Origin: Bacillota bacterium
GTDB lineage: Bacteria; Bacteroidota; Bacteroidia; Bacteroidales; Bacteroidaceae
Direction: 5' to 3'
NCBI GenBank assembly: GCA_023664625.1
Contig: JAMPFD010000004.1
Location: 1-64,000, forward strand
Length of the DNA stretch: 64,000 bases
The notes under the pieces are model-generated. The model was not told the DNA's origin. It did not search any database and saw only the letters and a list, made by a program, of their open reading frames with translations. Both the position numbers and the translations under genes were made by a program. How positions within the stretch are numbered: position 1 is the stretch's first letter; the number at the start of each line of letters is the position of its first letter. Positions 44,645 through 52,098 of this stretch are shown here, piece by piece.

Positions 44645-44675
44645 CAAAGTTATAACTTATTTTCGAATATTCAAA
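44645..44675 (-). promoter_or_regulatory. Promoter of coiled-coil lipoprotein gene
   Basis: Minus-strand -7 TAACTTTG (44645-44652), 19-nt spacer, -33 TTTG (plus CAAA, 44672-44675). Confidence 0.75.
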
Positions 44676-44725
44676 ATTTGTGTCAATATCTGACATAAAT
44701 GTGTCAACGAATGATAGCTCATAAA

Positions 44726-44757
44726 TTTGCCGGCACCATATTTTTTTACTAACTTTG
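44726..44757 (+). promoter_or_regulatory. Promoter of LytS-type kinase; start codon almost at the start site
   Basis: -33 TTTG (44726-44729), 20-nt spacer, -7 TAACTTTG (44750-44757). The ATG is at 44762, so the RNA start would fall at or next to the start codon, giving a leaderless message. Confidence 0.7.
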
Positions 44758-44761
44758 CAAC

Positions 44762-45790
44762 ATGAAATTCTCATTAAACAGTACGACAGTCGTCTTCGAC
44801 CTGTTTTTCTGCATTGTTTTCGTACCGCTCATAATAGTCTTGGGGCCGGCACGCTACTGGCTTATCCATTGGACAGGCTTCTTTTTCCTGACATGCGCGT
44901 ACCTTTATATATGTTACTTCACCATAAAGTACCTTAACTTCCCGAAGCTCATGATAGCGAAGAGGTACAAAAGAATAGCAGGTGCCGTCTCACTGTTTAT
45001 CTGTTCAAACTGCCTTCTCTCACATTTTCCGCTGCCGGACGTGGAATTTATCACTCCGGCAATGACAGAATACCAGACCAGCGTGCGTGACCAAAGCATC
45101 GTGCTGAGCATGTGGCTGATGTTCTCCCTCGTCGTAGGCTACTCTCTGACCGTATCCTTTGTCAATGAGCTCTACGAGCAACTGCTCCTTAAAAAGAAGA
45201 TTGAGAATCAGAAGAACAAGGCTGAGATGGAAATGTTCAAAGCACAGATAAGCCCGCATTTCCTCTTCAACACCCTCAACTCACTCTACAGTCTCGTTAT
45301 AGGCACGTCCCAAAAGGCAGAAGACGCATTCATAAAGTTCACAGAGATACTGAAATATACTTATGTCACCATAGGAAACGAGTCCGTTGCACTGAAAGAC
45401 GAAGTCGCATATATACAGAATTACATCGATCTTCAGGCACTGCGGCTCAACAGACACACCACCGTTGACTGGAGCCATGACATAGATAACGACGGAATAA
45501 TGGTGCCTCCCATGATACTGCTCACGTTCGTGGAGAACGCTTTCAAGTACGGTACCTCGACAAGCCGTGACTGCTCCATAGTCATACGCCTGGCACTGAA
45601 AGACGGAGTCCTATGCTTCGAGACAAGGAACAAAGTCATGAAACACGCTGATGAATTCCGCCGCGACTTGCCTGTCGGCATGGAAAACTGCCGCACCCGC
45701 CTTGAAGCCCTGTTCCCTGACCGGCATACTCTTGAAACATCCGAAAAAGACAATGACTTCAAGGTTTCAATGAAAATACAGCTTTTCTGA
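44762..45790 (+). CDS. LytS/YehU-type sensor histidine kinase
   Basis: A 342-aa membrane kinase. Four hydrophobic segments (about 10-28, 36-55, 72-88, 110-132) precede a short coiled linker. The phospho-acceptor is His166 in QISPHFLFNTLNSL, the His_kinase signature of the LytS group. The ATP-binding part begins with VPPMILLTFVENAFKYG near 250. It has no separate sensory domain, so the signal is probably sensed in the membrane. Its partner LytTR regulator follows 88 bp downstream. Targets are unknown. Confidence 0.9.
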   Translation: MKFSLNSTTVVFDLFFCIVFVPLIIVLGPARYWLIHWTGFFFLTCAYLYICYFTIKYLNFPKLMIAKRYKRIAGAVSLFICSNCLLSHFPLPDVEFITPAMTEYQTSVRDQSIVLSMWLMFSLVVGYSLTVSFVNELYEQLLLKKKIENQKNKAEMEMFKAQISPHFLFNTLNSLYSLVIGTSQKAEDAFIKFTEILKYTYVTIGNESVALKDEVAYIQNYIDLQALRLNRHTTVDWSHDIDNDGIMVPPMILLTFVENAFKYGTSTSRDCSIVIRLALKDGVLCFETRNKVMKHADEFRRDLPVGMENCRTRLEALFPDRHTLETSEKDNDFKVSMKIQLF

Positions 45791-45878
45791 CACCCCCATA
45801 CCGCCATAAACCACAACAAACAAAGAAAACGGTACTCAGAATACAGGACATCACAAGAACGAACTCTCACGACAACCC

Positions 45879-46580
45879 ATGACAATGAACACCACAGTAC
45901 GATGTATAGCCATTGACGACGAACCGCTTGCACTGGACGTTATACAGAAATTCTGTGCCCGCATGACAGGCTTTGTCCTCACGGCATACTCCGACCCGGA
46001 GGAAGGACTTACGGCCATACTCAGCGAAAAGCCCGACATCGTCTTCCTTGACATAGAAATGGAGAACGTCACAGGTCTTGCCATTGCAAGGAAACTCCCG
46101 AAAGAGACCTGCATAATCTTCACCACCGCCTATCTCAACTATGCCCTTGAAGGCTTCAACCTCGACGCAGTGGACTACCTGCATAAACCGTTCGCATTCA
46201 GCCGTTTCCAAGCGGCATGCACAAAAGCCATGCGAAGAATCGAGTTCAACGCCATGAACTCCGCAAGCCAGACAATCGTAGTAAAGCAGGAATACAATAA
46301 TGTCACAATCCAATTGAATGACATTCTTTACATAGAAGCAATGGAAGGCTACTCAAAAATCCACCGCCTCAACGGCAAACCGATACTGTCCAGAGGCGTG
46401 CTCAAATCCTTCGGTGACCGCCTCTCCCCCACAGAGTTTGTCAGAACACACCGTTCATATATCGTGGCTGCGGGGAAAGTCAAGAGCTTCAACAAGCAGG
46501 CATTGACACTTGTAAACGGAGTGACATTGCCAGTCGGCAGACAATATTCCGAAAACATTGTAACGCTTCTAAGCAAATAA
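45879..46580 (+). CDS. LytTR family response regulator
   Basis: A 233-aa regulator: receiver domain (about 8-125) with acidic pocket IDDE (12-15), phospho-acceptor Asp58 in IVFLDIEM and the Lys in HKPF near 106; then a LytTR DNA-binding domain (about 140-233; ILYIEAMEGYSKIH, FVRTHRSYIV). M1 and M3 (45885) are both possible starts. It pairs with the LytS-type kinase encoded directly upstream. Promoter elements and target repeats were not located. Confidence 0.92.
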   Translation: MTMNTTVRCIAIDDEPLALDVIQKFCARMTGFVLTAYSDPEEGLTAILSEKPDIVFLDIEMENVTGLAIARKLPKETCIIFTTAYLNYALEGFNLDAVDYLHKPFAFSRFQAACTKAMRRIEFNAMNSASQTIVVKQEYNNVTIQLNDILYIEAMEGYSKIHRLNGKPILSRGVLKSFGDRLSPTEFVRTHRSYIVAAGKVKSFNKQALTLVNGVTLPVGRQYSENIVTLLSK

Positions 46581-46736
46581 CCTGTCATTTTTACACCCAA
46601 ATACATAATCAGCATTACATTTAGGCAGCATCCGGAACATAAAACGTCCCAAATGCTGCTTTTATTGTACACTTTACTTTCAAAAGGAAGTGTCACTGCA
46701 AAAATAATTTTATTTGTTCAAAAAAACGCAAAAACA

Positions 46737-46768
46737 CTTGTCCGGTATGTATTTTATTCGTACTTTTG
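46737..46768 (+). promoter_or_regulatory. Rubrerythrin promoter
   Basis: -33-like CTTG (46737-46740), 20-nt spacer, -7 TACTTTTG (46761-46768). The leader is about 105 nt. Confidence 0.6.
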
Positions 46769-46879
46769 CCCCCGAGATTTTCAACCAAGGATGTTGACAG
46801 CCATGGTAAAAGGCAAGGGCCGGAACCATAAAAACAGTTTACAGACTTGATATGTTTAACCTTTCAAAAAGTAACTATT

Positions 46880-47458
46880 ATGAACAAAAGTATCAAAGGA
46901 ACTCAGACAGAGAAGAATCTGATGTTGTCATTTGCCGGTGAGTGTCAGGCAAGAATGCGTTACACATATTTTGCCTCCAAGGCCAAGAAGGAAGGTTTTG
47001 AACAGGTGGCTGCCATTTTCGAAGAGACAGCCAATCAGGAAAAGGAACATGCAGAGCGTATGTTCAAATACCTTGAAGGCGGCGAGTGCGAGGTTAATGC
47101 CTCTTTCCCGGCCGGAGTGATAGGAACAACTGTTGAAAATCTTCATGCAGCAGCCAAAGGCGAGCATGAGGAAAGTGAAGTTGACTATCCTAAGTTTGCC
47201 GCCATTGCCGATGAAGAAGGGTTCACGGAAATCGCAAGAATGTACCGTAACATCGCCATCGCCGAGCGCGGTCACGAAGCACGCTATAACAAACTGGTAA
47301 AGAACCTTGAGGAGGGCACTGTATTCAAGAAGGACGGAAAAGTCTACTGGCAGTGCCGCAACTGCGGATTCATTGTCGAAGCGAGTGCCGCTCCTTTGGA
47401 ATGCCCGGCATGTCTGCACGCACAGGCATACTTCGAGGTCATGAAAGACAACTATTGA
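46880..47458 (+). CDS. rbr: Rubrerythrin
   Basis: A 192-aa peroxidase starting at MNKSIKGTQTEKNL; the open frame extends 11 codons upstream without support. The ferritin-like diiron domain (about 1-145) has the ligand motifs ANQEKEHAE and IAIAERGHE. A C-terminal rubredoxin domain holds CRNCG and CPACLH for one iron. It reduces hydrogen peroxide in anaerobes. It is encoded directly upstream of superoxide dismutase, giving a compact oxygen-defence pair. Confidence 0.95.
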   Translation: MNKSIKGTQTEKNLMLSFAGECQARMRYTYFASKAKKEGFEQVAAIFEETANQEKEHAERMFKYLEGGECEVNASFPAGVIGTTVENLHAAAKGEHEESEVDYPKFAAIADEEGFTEIARMYRNIAIAERGHEARYNKLVKNLEEGTVFKKDGKVYWQCRNCGFIVEASAAPLECPACLHAQAYFEVMKDNY

Positions 47459-47475
47459 CAGTACGCCTCAACGGC

Positions 47476-47523
47476 ACAGTACCTTTCCGCCTGAGGCGGG
47501 AAAAGCCGGCAGAAAGGTACTGT
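47476..47523. other. Long stem-loop between rubrerythrin and SOD genes
   Basis: ACAGTACCTTTC (47476-47487) pairs perfectly with GAAAGGTACTGT (47512-47523); inside is CCGCCTGAGGCGG, a second small hairpin. There is no T tract, so it may be an RNA-processing or attenuation element rather than a full terminator. Confidence 0.55.
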
Positions 47524-47583
47524 ACCATTGCATAACCCACAATCTTAACACTGTTGTTTAACCCTTTTAATCAGCTTGCAATT

Positions 47584-48177
47584 ATGGATAACATGACATT
47601 CAAGATGCCAGCACTTGGCTATACCGCCGACGCACTTGCGCCGACTATCAGCACAGAGACCATCAGCCTGCATTACGGCAAGCACCTTCAGACATACGTT
47701 GACAACCTCAACAGGCTTGTAAAGGGCACAGAGTTTGAAGGCAAAACCATTGAAGAGATTGCGGCAAAAGCCACAGGACCGCTCGGAAACAACGCCGGAC
47801 AGGTTGTCAACCATACATTATACTTCGAGCAGTTATCGCCGGACGGAAAGTCCACAGCTCCGTCAGCAACACTCAAAGAGAAGATTAACAGCGCCTTCGG
47901 AAGCATCGAGGGACTGCGTGAGAAACTCAGCGAAGCAGCTGTCGGCCTCTTCGGCTCCGGCTGGGCATGGCTGACAATGGACGAAAACGGGAACCTTGCC
48001 ATCATGCAGATGTCCAATGCGGACAACCCATTGCGTCACGGCCTGCATCCGCTGCTCACCATTGATGTATGGGAGCACGCTTATTACCTCGACTATCAGA
48101 ACCGCAGAGCCGATCATGTAAAGGCTATATGGGACATAATCGACTGGAATGTTGTCTCCGGCAGAGCGGGACTATGA
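47584..48177 (+). CDS. sodB: Superoxide dismutase (Fe/Mn)
   Basis: A 197-aa enzyme starting at MDNMTFKMPALGY; an even shorter start at 47593 (MTFKMPAL) is possible, while the longer open frame is not supported. Metal ligands are the His in SLHYGKH (His30), the His in NHTLYF and the Asp/His in DVWEHAYYLDYQNRRADHV, which also contains the family signature. It converts superoxide to peroxide in the cytoplasm. Iron or cambialistic use cannot be separated by eye. It follows rubrerythrin with a 48-bp stem-loop between. Confidence 0.93.
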   Translation: MDNMTFKMPALGYTADALAPTISTETISLHYGKHLQTYVDNLNRLVKGTEFEGKTIEEIAAKATGPLGNNAGQVVNHTLYFEQLSPDGKSTAPSATLKEKINSAFGSIEGLREKLSEAAVGLFGSGWAWLTMDENGNLAIMQMSNADNPLRHGLHPLLTIDVWEHAYYLDYQNRRADHVKAIWDIIDWNVVSGRAGL

Positions 48178-48256
48178 AAAACCGGCAGACTGAGATTCAC
48201 TGACATTGCCAATACAATGGCACAGTAAAAGACAATATAAACCAGACTGCATAAAA

Positions 48257-48306
48257 AGAAGTGGTGACACGACCGGCATCAAAGGTCATGTCACCACTTC
48301 TTTTTT
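48257..48306. terminator. Bidirectional terminator between sod and carbonic anhydrase
   Basis: AAGAAGTGGTGACA (48257-48270) pairs perfectly with TGTCACCACTTCTT (48289-48302), followed by TTTTTT on plus and by a T-rich run on minus. It serves both converging genes. Confidence 0.85.
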
Positions 48307-48373
48307 ATGCCACGCCCACAGAAGACCTATCCTTACGGAACTCCTTCAGGACACGGCCCGGCACTCTTCAAAG

Positions 48374-48934
48374 TCAAAGCGCATCAAGGCAGACGTCAAT
48401 CTCCTCAAGCTGCCCCGTTTCGGAATCAATTATGAAACCGCGCACAACAACATCCTTCGGGACAAGCGGATGAGTCCGTATCGTCTCCACAGTCTTGCGC
48501 ACCGATTCGGGAGTATCCCTGAAGCCTTCAAGCCACGCATCAAGGTCAATGCCACACTTACGTATGGTGGAAAGTGTCTCGTCTGTCACTCCGCGGGCTA
48601 TCATAGCCTCATGGAAATGGTCGTAGCTCATGTGGCATGCACCACAATGCGAGTGTGCCACAACCATTATCTCTTCCACTCCAAGCTCATAGATGGCAAC
48701 AATAATGCTGCGCATGGCTGAATCAAAAGCCGAAATGACAAGCCCGCCGGCATTCTTTATGATTTTTGCATCACCGTTTTTCAGCCCCAAGGCCGCAGGC
48801 AGAAGCTCCGTAAGGCGTGTGTCCATACAGCTGAGCACTGCGAGCTTCTTGTCAGGAAACTTATCCGTGACATACTTCTCGTATCTCCTGTTCTCAACAA
48901 AAGCCCTGTTATAGCCTATAATTCTGTCTATCAT
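48374..48934 (-). CDS. Beta-class carbonic anhydrase
   Basis: A 186-aa enzyme. Zinc ligands Cys36, His94 and Cys97 are visible in SCMDTRL (35-41) and AHSHCGAC (93-100), and the Asp38-Arg40 dyad is present. It interconverts carbon dioxide and bicarbonate. The length fits the short bacterial beta-CA clade. It is convergent with sod and shares its terminator. Confidence 0.93.
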   Translation of the reverse strand: MIDRIIGYNRAFVENRRYEKYVTDKFPDKKLAVLSCMDTRLTELLPAALGLKNGDAKIIKNAGGLVISAFDSAMRSIIVAIYELGVEEIMVVAHSHCGACHMSYDHFHEAMIARGVTDETLSTIRKCGIDLDAWLEGFRDTPESVRKTVETIRTHPLVPKDVVVRGFIIDSETGQLEEIDVCLDAL

Positions 48935-48987
48935 ATACTTAACTTTTTATCCGGTTAATATAACGTTCGTAAAAGCGAACTGACACG

Positions 48988-49722
48988 TTACTGATTACAA
49001 CGCCGTCCTGTTTTGTAAAATATGTCGCTTACAGAGTATCGTGGGTTGAATCTCGCTTTATCCACAGGTTTTGAAATACCATCAACTCGTGCGGTCTCTG
49101 TATATTGCCATATAGTATATGCTGCTTTCCCTTTGATTTGTGGAGCCTTATTCCCATATCTTCCTATATATAAATGATATGAAGAATATAAGCCATCGCA
49201 AAGTTCATTGTACGAGCGATTTGTGGCATATATCATAGGTCTGGCTCCATAATACTTTCGTACAAGACCAATAAATACGTTAAGACTGTCACGGAGTTCC
49301 TTTGCAGGATGTTTGTCAGAGGTTTCAACATCCACCATCGGCAGCAGGTCTTGTTTCTCCCTATCAACGTTTTTCTTGAAATTGGCAAATTGTTCGTGCG
49401 CACTACTTGTCATCCTGAAGAAATGATAACTGCCTACCTTGTAGCCGGCTCCTTTTGCTCCCTCAAAGTTTTCCACATAGCGTTTGTCAACATGAGTGGC
49501 ACCTTCGGTTGCCTTGACATATACAAACAACAATGGAGTGGAAGACACTTTATTCCAATCAATATTACCATTATGATGTGATACATCAATGCCATAATCG
49601 TCTGTTGAGACCTCTCTTAATGAAGATTCCAAAATGCGTCCGGCCTTAACAGAACCAGAAGCGCATGATGAACATGACATCAATATCATTCCAAACAATG
49701 AGAGAAGAGATAAACGGAACAT
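48988..49722 (-). CDS. GH25 lysozyme-like lipoprotein
   Basis: A 244-aa protein with a short signal and lipobox LMSC (Cys17), then a GH25 muramidase domain: YGIDVSHHNGNIDW near 43-56, FVYVKATEG near 66, GYKVGSYHFFR near 93, LLPMVDVETSD near 126 (catalytic Asp/Glu) and YTIWQYTE near 206. It cleaves peptidoglycan glycan chains, either for envelope remodelling or against competitors. It sits at the edge of a repeat-rich region; the TIR element at 49747 occupies its promoter area, so its expression may depend on that element. Confidence 0.88.
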   Translation of the reverse strand: MFRLSLLSLFGMILMSCSSCASGSVKAGRILESSLREVSTDDYGIDVSHHNGNIDWNKVSSTPLLFVYVKATEGATHVDKRYVENFEGAKGAGYKVGSYHFFRMTSSAHEQFANFKKNVDREKQDLLPMVDVETSDKHPAKELRDSLNVFIGLVRKYYGARPMIYATNRSYNELCDGLYSSYHLYIGRYGNKAPQIKGKAAYTIWQYTETARVDGISKPVDKARFNPRYSVSDIFYKTGRRCNQ

Positions 49723-49746
49723 ATTTAACTATAGTTTGATGAATTA

Positions 49747-49932
49747 TAATTACTTGTAAATTTGATGATTATTTTATAATATAATGTTTTCTCACTAAAA
49801 CTTGTTCTGTTTTGTCTGTTAGTGCTTGTCACTCAGTCACAATGCCCGCATTGCTCCTTCGGTTCCGTACACTAACCGCCTAAAAAAAAATAACTGCGTT
49901 TTTAGTATAAACTAATTTCCAACAGTTACTTA
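49747..49932 (-). mobile_element. Non-coding TIR element (MITE-like), about 186 bp
   Basis: The reverse-oriented counterpart of the 36873 element: right end ...TAATTTCCAACAGTTACTTA, the palindrome CAATGCCCGCATTG, GTTAGTGCTTGTCACTCAGTC and CGTACACTAACCGCC are shared. The left end is more diverged. It abuts the GH25 start on one side and a gene fragment on the other, whose stop codon lies inside the repeat end. Confidence 0.75.
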
Positions 49933-50121
49933 GCTTGACGCCCACCCGTGGCAATAGCGGGATTCAACACATAGGTCTGTGCCTTTTACATGATATAGAT
50001 TGTCGCCGATTTTCTTTACCCAAACAACATATCAGCTCTTATCAACTTCTGTTGGAGATAAGATATATTCAACGTCAACGACCTTATCATATCGTCCGAC
50101 AGCTTTTGTGCCGGATATCGG
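49930..50121 (-). pseudogene. Unrecognised gene fragment ending in a TIR element
   Basis: A 64-codon minus-strand frame with protein-like composition (GRYDKVVDVEYILSPTEVDK, stop, YVVWVKKIGDNLYHVKGTDL, then CVESRYCHGWASS). One internal TGA interrupts it, and its final TAA is provided by the TIR element end. No start codon is obvious. I do not recognise the family. It appears to be the remains of a small gene cut by the element. Confidence 0.4.
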
Positions 50122-50448
50122 TTTTTATTGAACAAAAGTACACAAACTCACTGACAAAGCCAAATAATTTAAGGCTTTTTTACATTTTTCGCACTTCACT
50201 TTTTGGCATACACTTCGTTTCTGAATATACACCTGACATCATTAACAATTATCTCTGTGCGCCCTTCGAAAAAAGCACAAGAATTCAAGCAGAGCACTGC
50301 AAGTCCTTAAATTATATGAAACAGACCTGATAAAAGTATATATAGGTCAAGTATACGAAAGCACTTTGTAATAAAACGTGTTGTTTTGTTAAAAAAGTTT
50401 TCTGTGCTCGCACACAATTTCTATCGCACAAAAAACACAGAACAAATA
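50122..50448. other. AT-rich spacer
   Basis: No gene, repeat or hairpin that I can support. Short open frames in it have no coding character. Confidence 0.4.
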
Positions 50449-50480
50449 CTTGCAAGTCTCATAAAAAGTGCTTACCTTTG
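50449..50480 (+). promoter_or_regulatory. Promoter of candidate small RNA
   Basis: -33-like CTTG (50449-50452), 20-nt spacer, -7 TACCTTTG (50473-50480). Confidence 0.65.
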
Positions 50481-50486
50481 CAATCG

Positions 50487-50575
50487 TTATCCTGAAAACA
50501 ATCTTTTTACCTTAGAAAAGACTAATACCTATTGAAGCTAAGAGCGGTCGCCTGTGAAGGTCATCGCTTTTTTTT
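50487..50575 (+). ncRNA. Candidate small RNA, about 90 nt
   Basis: Bounded by a near-consensus promoter and a strong terminator: AGCGGTCGCCT pairs with AGGTCATCGCT around GTGA, followed by eight T (50568-50575). There is no reading frame inside. The hairpin style (GTGA loop) resembles that in the 42849-43132 candidate. I do not recognise a known family. Confidence 0.6.
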
Positions 50576-50696
50576 GTATATATGCCAATACGCCATTGCT
50601 GATTTCCAGGCATAGTTCCGGCACACTGTTTTCATGTCTGAGCTTTTCATAATATTCACAACAGAACAGGCAAACCTACCGGAAAGGAGCCACAGC

Positions 50697-50903
50697 TTAT
50701 TCCATCTGTGACCACAGAATCCTATACCGGCACATGTCCAACCATGAGGTTATCTTCGGACAAGTATGCATACTTCCACAATTCGGACACTTCATCGGTG
50801 TAACAAGGCTTGTATCCTTCCATGCAAGTCCAACTGCCTCAAACTCTTCTCCACATCCCGCACAAACAAATGTAACATAACCTCTCAACATAACTTTCTT
50901 CAA
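50697..50903 (-). CDS. Small zinc-ribbon protein
   Basis: A 68-aa protein with two Cys pairs, FVCAGCGEEF (14-17 region) and MKCPNCGSM, spaced about 24 residues apart, forming a single zinc ribbon; a further Cys in HTCPKI follows. It has no signal peptide. Coding character is good for its size and the zinc ligands are well placed. Function is unknown; small zinc ribbons often bind nucleic acid or serve as ribosome or stress factors. It stands alone, with a TIR element 90 bp upstream. Confidence 0.6.
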   Translation of the reverse strand: MKKVMLRGYVTFVCAGCGEEFEAVGLAWKDTSLVTPMKCPNCGSMHTCPKITSWLDMCRYRILWSQME

Positions 50904-50989
50904 TTTAATAAATTTGACTTCCCGTTCCTTCTTTCAAGCAACAGCATTGTGCAACGGCAGAGCATCTGAAAATGTGACATGCCGTAACA

Positions 50990-51146
50990 CGCAACTGTTG
51001 AAAATATTTTATCATGATGCTCTCTTTTAACCAAAACCGTTGTTTTTTTATCGCTTAGTACAACTCACTGCGCTGACGCTCGTACATCAATTTGGAGAAA
51101 AAACAACTGCGCTTTTAGCATAAAGCTGTCTCCAACAGTTATTTAG
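50990..51146. repeat. Diverged TIR element copy (157 bp)
   Basis: Ends GCAACTGTTGAAAATATTTTATC and ...AGCTGTCTCCAACAGTTATTTAG match the TIR family. The middle (TCGCTTAGTACAACTCACTGCGCTGACGCTCG) keeps only the general plan and lacks the GCAATGC..GCATTGC palindrome, so it may be a separate subfamily. Confidence 0.6.
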
Positions 51147-51375
51147 CAGGAACCCGGCTGCACAAAACTAATTTCTTATTTATTAATGTATATAGTGTGA
51201 TTCTGATTTTCAAACAATATTTTTCCACACAGACGGATTATTTGGTAAAGGTAATCAAATATTGCCATATTTCCATACATATCGTGCATAAAAACAACAT
51301 TCATTAACTATGCCGTCAACATATTTTACACTAATTGTATTATCACGGCCCGGCATCTCCTCCATCTTCAAAATC

Positions 51376-51412
51376 AGAAAGAGTCCCTGCAGTCCTTAAA
51401 CTCCAGGGACTC
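51376..51412 (-). terminator. Terminator of the 50-codon reading frame
   Basis: GAGTCCCTGCAG (51381-51392) pairs with CTCCAGGGACTC (51401-51412) with one mismatch; a T-rich run (TTTCTGATTTTG) follows on the minus strand. It lies 17 bp past the stop of the small frame at 51429. The rest of 51147-51375 shows nothing I can support. Confidence 0.6.
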
Positions 51413-51428
51413 AAATTCTCTCTCAGCA

Positions 51429-51581
51429 TCACAATTGTACTTCCATAATCGTGATACGACCATTCCTGACATGCAGGATATTTTCTTCTGAATACGGATG
51501 CATAGCCAACAGATTGCAGTTTTCAATGCTCCGGTACTCTGACATTGCAAAGATAATAATATTCTTGCAATTAAATTCCAT
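51429..51581 (-). CDS. Possible 50-aa small protein behind a G10/C10 tract
   Basis: A 50-codon frame starting at ATG 51581 (MEFNCKNIIIFAMSEYRSIE...) and ending at 51429. A terminator follows immediately, which argues for a real transcript. A C10 run (transcribed strand) lies 4 nt upstream of the ATG, where a ribosome site would be, so length changes could switch expression. The frame itself continues upstream through the tract. Family unknown; the coding call is tentative. Confidence 0.35.
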   Translation of the reverse strand: MEFNCKNIIIFAMSEYRSIENCNLLAMHPYSEENILHVRNGRITIMEVQL

Positions 51582-51585
51582 TTTA

Positions 51586-51595
51586 GGGGGGGGGG
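51586..51595. repeat. Homopolymer G10 tract
   Basis: Ten consecutive G in very AT-rich sequence, immediately upstream of the 51581 ATG on the minus strand. Confidence 0.8.
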
Positions 51596-51849
51596 TAATA
51601 CTTATTAACAATATATAAAATATTTTATCAATCAAGCAATAGTCATGTACATTGTGAACATTGCTCCGGTTCAAGTCACCCAGAATGTCTGTCTCCGTAA
51701 AAGCAGAAAGCTACATTGGAGAGACAAAACAGATCCAAGACGGTACAATCAGCCATAAGATATTGGAAAAGAGAAGAAAATAGTATTTTAACCCATTATT
51801 CTTCCGCTCTGTCACGGGATAAGATTCTCCCTGTATATGACGCAAAAAC

Positions 51850-51937
51850 AAAAGGTTACTCTTTGCATGACAAACCGATACCATTTACATAACGAAAGGT
51901 TACCCTTTACATTTTAAAAGGTAACCTTTCGTTAAGC
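51850..51937. repeat. 22-bp phased repeat array, locus 3 (4 units)
   Basis: Cores GGTTACT (51854), CGATACC (51876), GGTTACC (51898) and GGTAACC (51920) are each exactly 22 bp apart, with AAA before and TTT or TTTAC after. The rest of 51596-52098 holds no gene I can support. Confidence 0.75.
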
Positions 51938-52098
51938 CGTCGGATACAAGCAACTGTCATGGCCGACAACGAGCCGATTCCGGATATAAGCCAGTCAAGT
52001 TTCTGCATTCCGGGCAGAAAGTCTGCCGTATCCTAATCCCAAACTGTCGGAATGGACCGGAGCCAACCGGCGGAATGGATTCTCTTGCCATAATGAGT

